From positions 1-10,085 of the forward strand of contig JAICSB010000083.1 of the NCBI GenBank assembly GCA_025937115.1: a DNA stretch of 10,085 bases, read 5' to 3'. The DNA is from Pseudonocardiaceae bacterium. Lineage in GTDB: Bacteria > Actinomycetota > Actinomycetes > Mycobacteriales > Pseudonocardiaceae. The translations under genes and the position numbers were made by a program. Under the pieces are notes generated by a model. The model did no database searches and was not told the DNA's origin. It saw nothing but the letters and a program-made list of their open reading frames with translations. Position 1 is the first letter of the stretch. Each line of letters starts with the position of its first letter. Positions 7,075-10,085 of this stretch are shown in pieces.

Positions 7075-7101
7075 GACACGTCACGGATCCGTCTAACGGC
7101 G

Positions 7102-8226
7102 ATGGCACGGGACAATGGCTTTGTCACGGTGCTGGTCGACTTCGGCCGCGCGCTACGCTCCAAGGGATTAGCGGTCGGGTCGGGAGATATCCTGACCTAC
7201 TGCGCCGCCATGGCTCCGCTCGATCCGACAGACCTCGTCGACCTCTATTGGGCCGGTCGAACGACCATGATCACGCGTCGTGAAGATCTACCCGTGTACG
7301 ACGAGGTGTTCAAAGCGTTTTTCCTCGCGTCCGACGCCCCGGTCCAGCAGATGCTGAAGGTCAAGGCCCAGGCTGCTGCTGAAGCTGAGGCCACGTTCCA
7401 GATCCCGGCCACGGAGCCGGGCAAGGAGCAAGAAGAGGAAGTCCTCCTCGGACTGATGGCATCGAACGTCGAGACGCTCAAGCACCGCTCCTTCGGCGAA
7501 TGCACCGACGAGGAGCTCGCTGCCATACGACGCATCATGGCGCGCATCAAGTTCACCCCGCCCAAACGTCGCACCCGCCGCACCAAGACTTCAACTGACG
7601 GCCGAAGGCCCGATATGCGCCGCACGATCCGTGAGTCGCTGCGCACCAACGGTGAAATGGTCAACCTCTACTGGCGGCGGCGTCGAGTCCGGCTGCGTCC
7701 GCTTGTTCTTATCCTCGACGTGTCCGGGTCGATGTCGAACTACTCTCGAGCGTTGCTGCAGTTCGCCTACTCCGCGAAGCGCGCTTCCCAAAAGGTCGAG
7801 GTCTTCTGCTTCGGAACTCGTTTGTCCCACGTCACCAAGCCGCTGCAGAGCCGTAAGCCCGACGAGGCGCTCGAGCGCGCCGCCAAGCTGGTGGTCGACT
7901 GGGAAGGTGGCACGCGAATCGGCGAGGCGATCGACCTATTCGTCCGCAAGTGGGGCCGCCGCGGAATGTGCCGCGGCGGCGTCGTGGTGATCTGCTCCGA
8001 TGGCCTCGACCGGGGCGATCCCGAGCTGCTTTCTGATTCTATGGAACGGCTCTCCAGGTTGTGTCACAACATTGTGTGGATGAACCCGCACAAGGGCGAC
8101 AACGCCGACTATCAACCACAGACCGTGGGCATGATGGCGGCGGCACCACACATTGACGTGATTCTGTCGGGCCACGACCTCAGCAGCCTTGAAGAACTCG
8201 CCGTCCTACTTCCGAAGCTCGGCTAG
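7102..8226 (+). CDS. VWA-domain protein, CoxE family
   Basis: The 374-aa product pairs with the preceding MoxR ATPase. Residues 1-100 form an alpha-helical CoxE-type domain (GRALRSKGLAVGSGDILTY, then EDLPVYDEVFKAFF). Residues 105-195 are a charged linker. The VWA fold follows with a complete MIDAS metal site: DVSGS (Asp206, Ser208, Ser210), Thr271 in WEGGTRIGEAID and Asp300 in VICSDGLD. In related pairs (CoxE, CbbO, NorD, ViaA) the VWA protein bridges the ATPase and its client. The Shine-Dalgarno is poor, so translation may depend on coupling to the ATPase gene 27 bases upstream. There is no signal or membrane segment, so it is cytoplasmic. A 10-bp perfect inverted repeat lies inside the gene at 7955-7980. 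Confidence 0.92.
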   Translation: MARDNGFVTVLVDFGRALRSKGLAVGSGDILTYCAAMAPLDPTDLVDLYWAGRTTMITRREDLPVYDEVFKAFFLASDAPVQQMLKVKAQAAAEAEATFQIPATEPGKEQEEEVLLGLMASNVETLKHRSFGECTDEELAAIRRIMARIKFTPPKRRTRRTKTSTDGRRPDMRRTIRESLRTNGEMVNLYWRRRRVRLRPLVLILDVSGSMSNYSRALLQFAYSAKRASQKVEVFCFGTRLSHVTKPLQSRKPDEALERAAKLVVDWEGGTRIGEAIDLFVRKWGRRGMCRGGVVVICSDGLDRGDPELLSDSMERLSRLCHNIVWMNPHKGDNADYQPQTVGMMAAAPHIDVILSGHDLSSLEELAVLLPKLG

Positions 8227-8239
8227 GAGACCGAAGTCT

Positions 8240-8530
8240 ATGTTGATCAGATGGAGCGTCGGTATCGAGGCGCAGGGTGACCGCGTAATGAAGCTCGAAG
8301 AGGTCGTCGAGTTGGCCGACGCAGTCGCGCCCATGAACGGCATCGCGACTGGGATCGGCACCAACCGCTACGGTGCCCAGGTCATCGTGTTCGCGGACAA
8401 CCGCGAGGACGCGATTGCTAAGGGCAAGGAACATTTCGCCAGTGCAGTGCAGAAAGCTGGGTTGCCCATCTACCCGATCGTGCGCGTCGAGGCAATTAGC
8501 GAGGACGAAGACGAGGCGGACGACTTGTGA
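8240..8530 (+). CDS. Small acidic-tailed protein, 96 aa, unknown function
   Basis: The ATG at 8240 has TAGGAGA 9 bases upstream, overlapping the stop of the VWA gene, so the two are probably co-translated. The predicted order strand (IRWSVGIEAQ), helix (LEEVVELADAV), two strands (ATGIGTNRYGAQVIVFA), helix (REDAIAKGKEHFASAVQKAG) and strand (YPIVRVEAI) resembles a small ferredoxin-like alpha/beta fold. It ends in a run of Glu and Asp. Similar short proteins of unknown role occur in actinobacteria, but I cannot name the family. Its place directly after the VWA gene suggests a role with the ATPase pair. No catalytic residues are obvious. Confidence 0.8.
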   Translation: MLIRWSVGIEAQGDRVMKLEEVVELADAVAPMNGIATGIGTNRYGAQVIVFADNREDAIAKGKEHFASAVQKAGLPIYPIVRVEAISEDEDEADDL

Positions 8531-8614
8531 TGCAAAGCCGTAGAGTGCCATCCCATAGTCGTCTCATCACACCCCCAAGCTGCTGAGCGGCTCACAACAA
8601 CGAGGACGATTTCG

Positions 8615-8638
8615 ATGAACACGCAGGTCTGGAAATGA
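8615..8638 (+). CDS. Possible 7-codon leader ORF overlapping the next start
   Basis: GAGGA lies 8 bases before an ATG that opens a 7-residue frame (MNTQVWK). Its TGA overlaps the ATG of the 172-aa gene as ATGA. The 172-aa gene has no other obvious ribosome site of its own, so re-initiation from the short frame would explain its translation. The peptide itself probably has no function. A sequence error that splits a longer gene is an alternative. Confidence 0.4.
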   Translation: MNTQVWK

Positions 8639-9153
8639 TCCGCCTTGGATCACTAGCCGGCTACTCGTTCGAAGGCCCGCGGATCCTCGGCGGCTGGACA
8701 CCACCCGCGAGACCCGCCGTTTTCGCGATCATGTACAAACCCGATGCCGAGGGCAAGCCCGACCGCTATGCGGTCATCTACGTCGGCCACGCAGACAACA
8801 TGGCCGAGGCCGGCTTCCCGTTCAAGCATGCGCGGTCGAACTGCTGGATCAACCGGGCCGGCACGCGCTGGAAGCTGCACATCTGCACCTACGAGGTCGC
8901 CGGCTGGGCGCGCTCGCACCGGGAGCAGATCGCCCAGGAACTCACTGCCGTCTACAACCCGTACTGCAACGAGCAGAAGTACGACACGTCATGGAAGGAC
9001 GAGTGGATCGGTTCGTACAAGTCCGAGTTGACTGGACCGCTCGCCCAACGAGGGCCCGGAGGTGGCCCGAGTCAAAACGCAGTCGGTGGGGGTGGGGCAG
9101 CTGGCGATGCTGTCACTGGCAGTAAGCACGGCGAGGACGCATCCAAGAAGTAA
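8635..9153 (+). CDS. GIY-YIG-like protein, possibly degenerate, 172 aa
   Basis: The fold order recalls a GIY-YIG nuclease domain: strand AVFAIMY (residues 28-34) in place of GIY, strand AVIYVG (46-51) in place of YIG, a His/Arg-containing helix (FKHARSNCW) and a late helix ending in LTAVYNPYCNEQ, like the family's LIxxYxPxxN ending. The Glu that usually precedes this ending by nine residues is Ala100 here, so nuclease activity is doubtful unless Glu97 or Glu102 substitutes. Residues 135-172 are a Gly/Ser/Lys-rich disordered tail. The assignment comes from pattern reading only. The gene is the last in the block, 104 bases after the 96-aa gene, and a strong hairpin follows the stop. Confidence 0.6.
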   Translation: MIRLGSLAGYSFEGPRILGGWTPPARPAVFAIMYKPDAEGKPDRYAVIYVGHADNMAEAGFPFKHARSNCWINRAGTRWKLHICTYEVAGWARSHREQIAQELTAVYNPYCNEQKYDTSWKDEWIGSYKSELTGPLAQRGPGGGPSQNAVGGGGAAGDAVTGSKHGEDASKK

Positions 9154-9173
9154 CCGACCTGCGGTAGAGCGTG

Positions 9174-9208
9174 ATAGTGGGCAGTGACCGGAGGTCACTG
9201 CCCACTAT
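9174..9208. terminator. Strong bidirectional terminator hairpin
   Basis: A perfect 16-bp stem (arms ATAGTGGGCAGTGACC and GGTCACTGCCCACTAT) has a 3-base loop GGA. TTT follows directly on the + strand. It lies 20 bases after the stop of the + strand block and 44 bases from the end of the - strand genes, so it probably stops transcription from both sides. Confidence 0.85.
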
Positions 9209-9252
9209 TTGTTACCAATCCTCTGCTACCGACGGAGGACGGAGAGAGATCT

Positions 9253-9615
9253 CTAATGGTGACGGTCGCGGATGCCTACCGTGTCCATCAGACGGGAACG
9301 GCGCCGACCCGAAGACGGCACGTTGGTGTGACCGTTGACCGGAGCTGGAACGGGAGGGGCCAACTTGGCTGCGATTTTCTCAGCACCTCCGTACAGCAGC
9401 GGTAGCGCACCTGCAACGACTCCGCCAGTGCGGTTGATGTGCTCCACCCCAGGGATAATCGTCTCGGCCTGCGTGGCGATCGTCTTCACGTTTCCCAAGC
9501 AGTCATCGAGATTATCTGCGATCCGATTGAGCAGCACGCCGATGATGAAGAGAAAAATCGCCAGAACAGCGGTCAACGCCAGGATGACGACTACGGTCAG
9601 GACGATAAGAGTCAT
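9253..9615 (-). CDS. Small membrane-anchored protein B, 120 aa, unknown function
   Basis: One hydrophobic helix at residues 3-28 anchors the protein. It is followed by a helical region (LLNRIADNLDDCLGNVKTIA) and the segment IIPGVEHINRTGGVVAGALPLLYGGAEKI, which reads like a conserved family signature, though I cannot name the family. The C-terminus is basic and flexible (SGRRRSRL to RDRHH). It starts only 2 bases after the stop of the gene before it, so the two are surely co-translated. GGAAAGGG lies upstream within the end of that gene. It is probably a partner of the upstream membrane protein. The stop faces the terminator at 9174-9208. Confidence 0.8.
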   Translation of the reverse strand: MTLIVLTVVVILALTAVLAIFLFIIGVLLNRIADNLDDCLGNVKTIATQAETIIPGVEHINRTGGVVAGALPLLYGGAEKIAAKLAPPVPAPVNGHTNVPSSGRRRSRLMDTVGIRDRHH

Positions 9616-9617
9616 GT

Positions 9618-9947
9618 CTAGCCCTTTCCAACCGGCGTTCCAGAACCAGTCAGAACCCTGGTCAGGAACAAGTGATGCGTCAGACCCTCTGCCAGTACCG
9701 CGTCGACCCTGTCAGCGGTGATAGGAATGAGCGCGCAATTGGCGGTATTCTCCGGGATAGCCCGGAGAGTGTCCCGCACGCCTACCACGCTGCGATCGAT
9801 AGACTTCACCATCGACACAAGCGAGCTCAGCAATAGAATAACCACGATCAAGACGACAAAGCCCATGAGTATTGCGAGCCACCAGAACGTGGCCTCTTCA
9901 GGAGCATAGCCATCAGGCGCGCCCGCATACCCGAACAAAAATGTCAT
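9618..9947 (-). CDS. Small membrane-anchored protein A, 109 aa, unknown function
   Basis: A short N-terminus (MTFLFGYAGAPDGYAPEEA) leads into one transmembrane helix at residues 21-43. A soluble helical part then contains IDRSVVGVRDTLRAIPENTANCALIPITADRVDAVLAEGLTHHLFL-type sequence, of which NTAN, TADRVD and EGLTHH look conserved. I do not recognise a named family. GGGAGG lies 6 bases before the ATG and overlaps the end of the upstream gene, whose stop is 2 bases before the start. It is likely an obligate pair with protein B, since both have an N-terminal anchor and a helical cytoplasmic or periplasmic part. Confidence 0.8.
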   Translation of the reverse strand: MTFLFGYAGAPDGYAPEEATFWWLAILMGFVVLIVVILLLSSLVSMVKSIDRSVVGVRDTLRAIPENTANCALIPITADRVDAVLAEGLTHHLFLTRVLTGSGTPVGKG

Positions 9948-9949
9948 CG

Positions 9950-10084
9950 CTAACCTCCCAGCCGAGCACGGCCGCGTTCCAGACCGCCGATGATGACCTC
10001 AGCGTGGTCGATCGTCTGTCGCAGGTCTGCCAACGGTAGCGTGTTCCGATATGATTGCTGCAGCGCCGCATTGATCTGGGGTGC
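9950..10084 (-). CDS. 3' end of an unknown gene (partial)
   Basis: An open frame enters from the right edge and gives 44 residues, including LPLADLRQTIDHAEVIIGGL and ending in RGRARLGG. It stops 2 bases before the ATG of protein A, and the ribosome site of protein A lies inside its last codons, the usual layout of a tight operon. That spacing, rather than recognised homology, is the reason for calling it coding. The family cannot be judged from this fragment. Confidence 0.7.
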   Translation of the reverse strand, partial: APQINAALQQSYRNTLPLADLRQTIDHAEVIIGGLERGRARLGG

Positions 10085-10085
10085 C

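Noticed and set aside
8530..8586. 18-codon frame starting in the stop of the 96-aa gene (TGATG)
   Set aside because: There is no clear ribosome site and the peptide has no motif. An overlap of this kind is common by chance.
9184..9405. 73-codon + strand frame starting inside the terminator
   Set aside because: It begins within the hairpin, runs antisense to a supported membrane-protein gene and has no ribosome site.

Overview
The window looks like a piece of an actinobacterial chromosome, possibly Mycobacteriales. GC is high, Shine-Dalgarno sites are AGGAGG-like, some starts are GTG, and the exported proteins are rich in Ala and Pro. I cannot fix the species. Most genes are in small same-strand groups separated by hairpins.

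Left part (1-2637, + strand). The window opens inside the C-terminal receiver domain of a response regulator or hybrid histidine kinase, followed by a small hairpin. Next comes a 68-aa one-helix membrane protein. After it is a translationally coupled pair: a Pro/Ala-rich lipoprotein with a four-cysteine C-terminal region, and a five-helix membrane protein with an exported C-terminal domain. Facing them on the - strand is a 462-aa secreted, cysteine-rich protein of unknown function (2777-4165). Its upstream region holds a phased repeat array that may be an operator.

Central part (4748-9153, + strand). After about 580 bases without a convincing gene, seven same-strand genes follow: a Mn/Fe superoxide dismutase; two small soluble proteins of 109 and 58 aa; a MoxR/CoxD-type AAA+ ATPase; a CoxE-type VWA protein with an intact metal-binding (MIDAS) motif; a 96-aa acidic-tailed protein; and a 172-aa protein with GIY-YIG-like features. 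A very strong hairpin at 9174-9208 closes the block. MoxR-VWA pairs elsewhere remodel or load metals into client proteins (CoxD/CoxE, NorQ/NorD, CbbQ/CbbO, RavA/ViaA). No CO dehydrogenase, nitric oxide reductase or Rubisco gene is visible here. The client is therefore unknown, and the neighbouring small proteins or the dismutase are candidates. This block is the best candidate for an undescribed system.

Right part (9253-10084, - strand). Three tightly packed genes converge on the block: the 3' end of an unknown gene, then two small proteins, each with one N-terminal transmembrane helix. They look like a matched membrane pair, and their base composition is less GC-rich than the central block.
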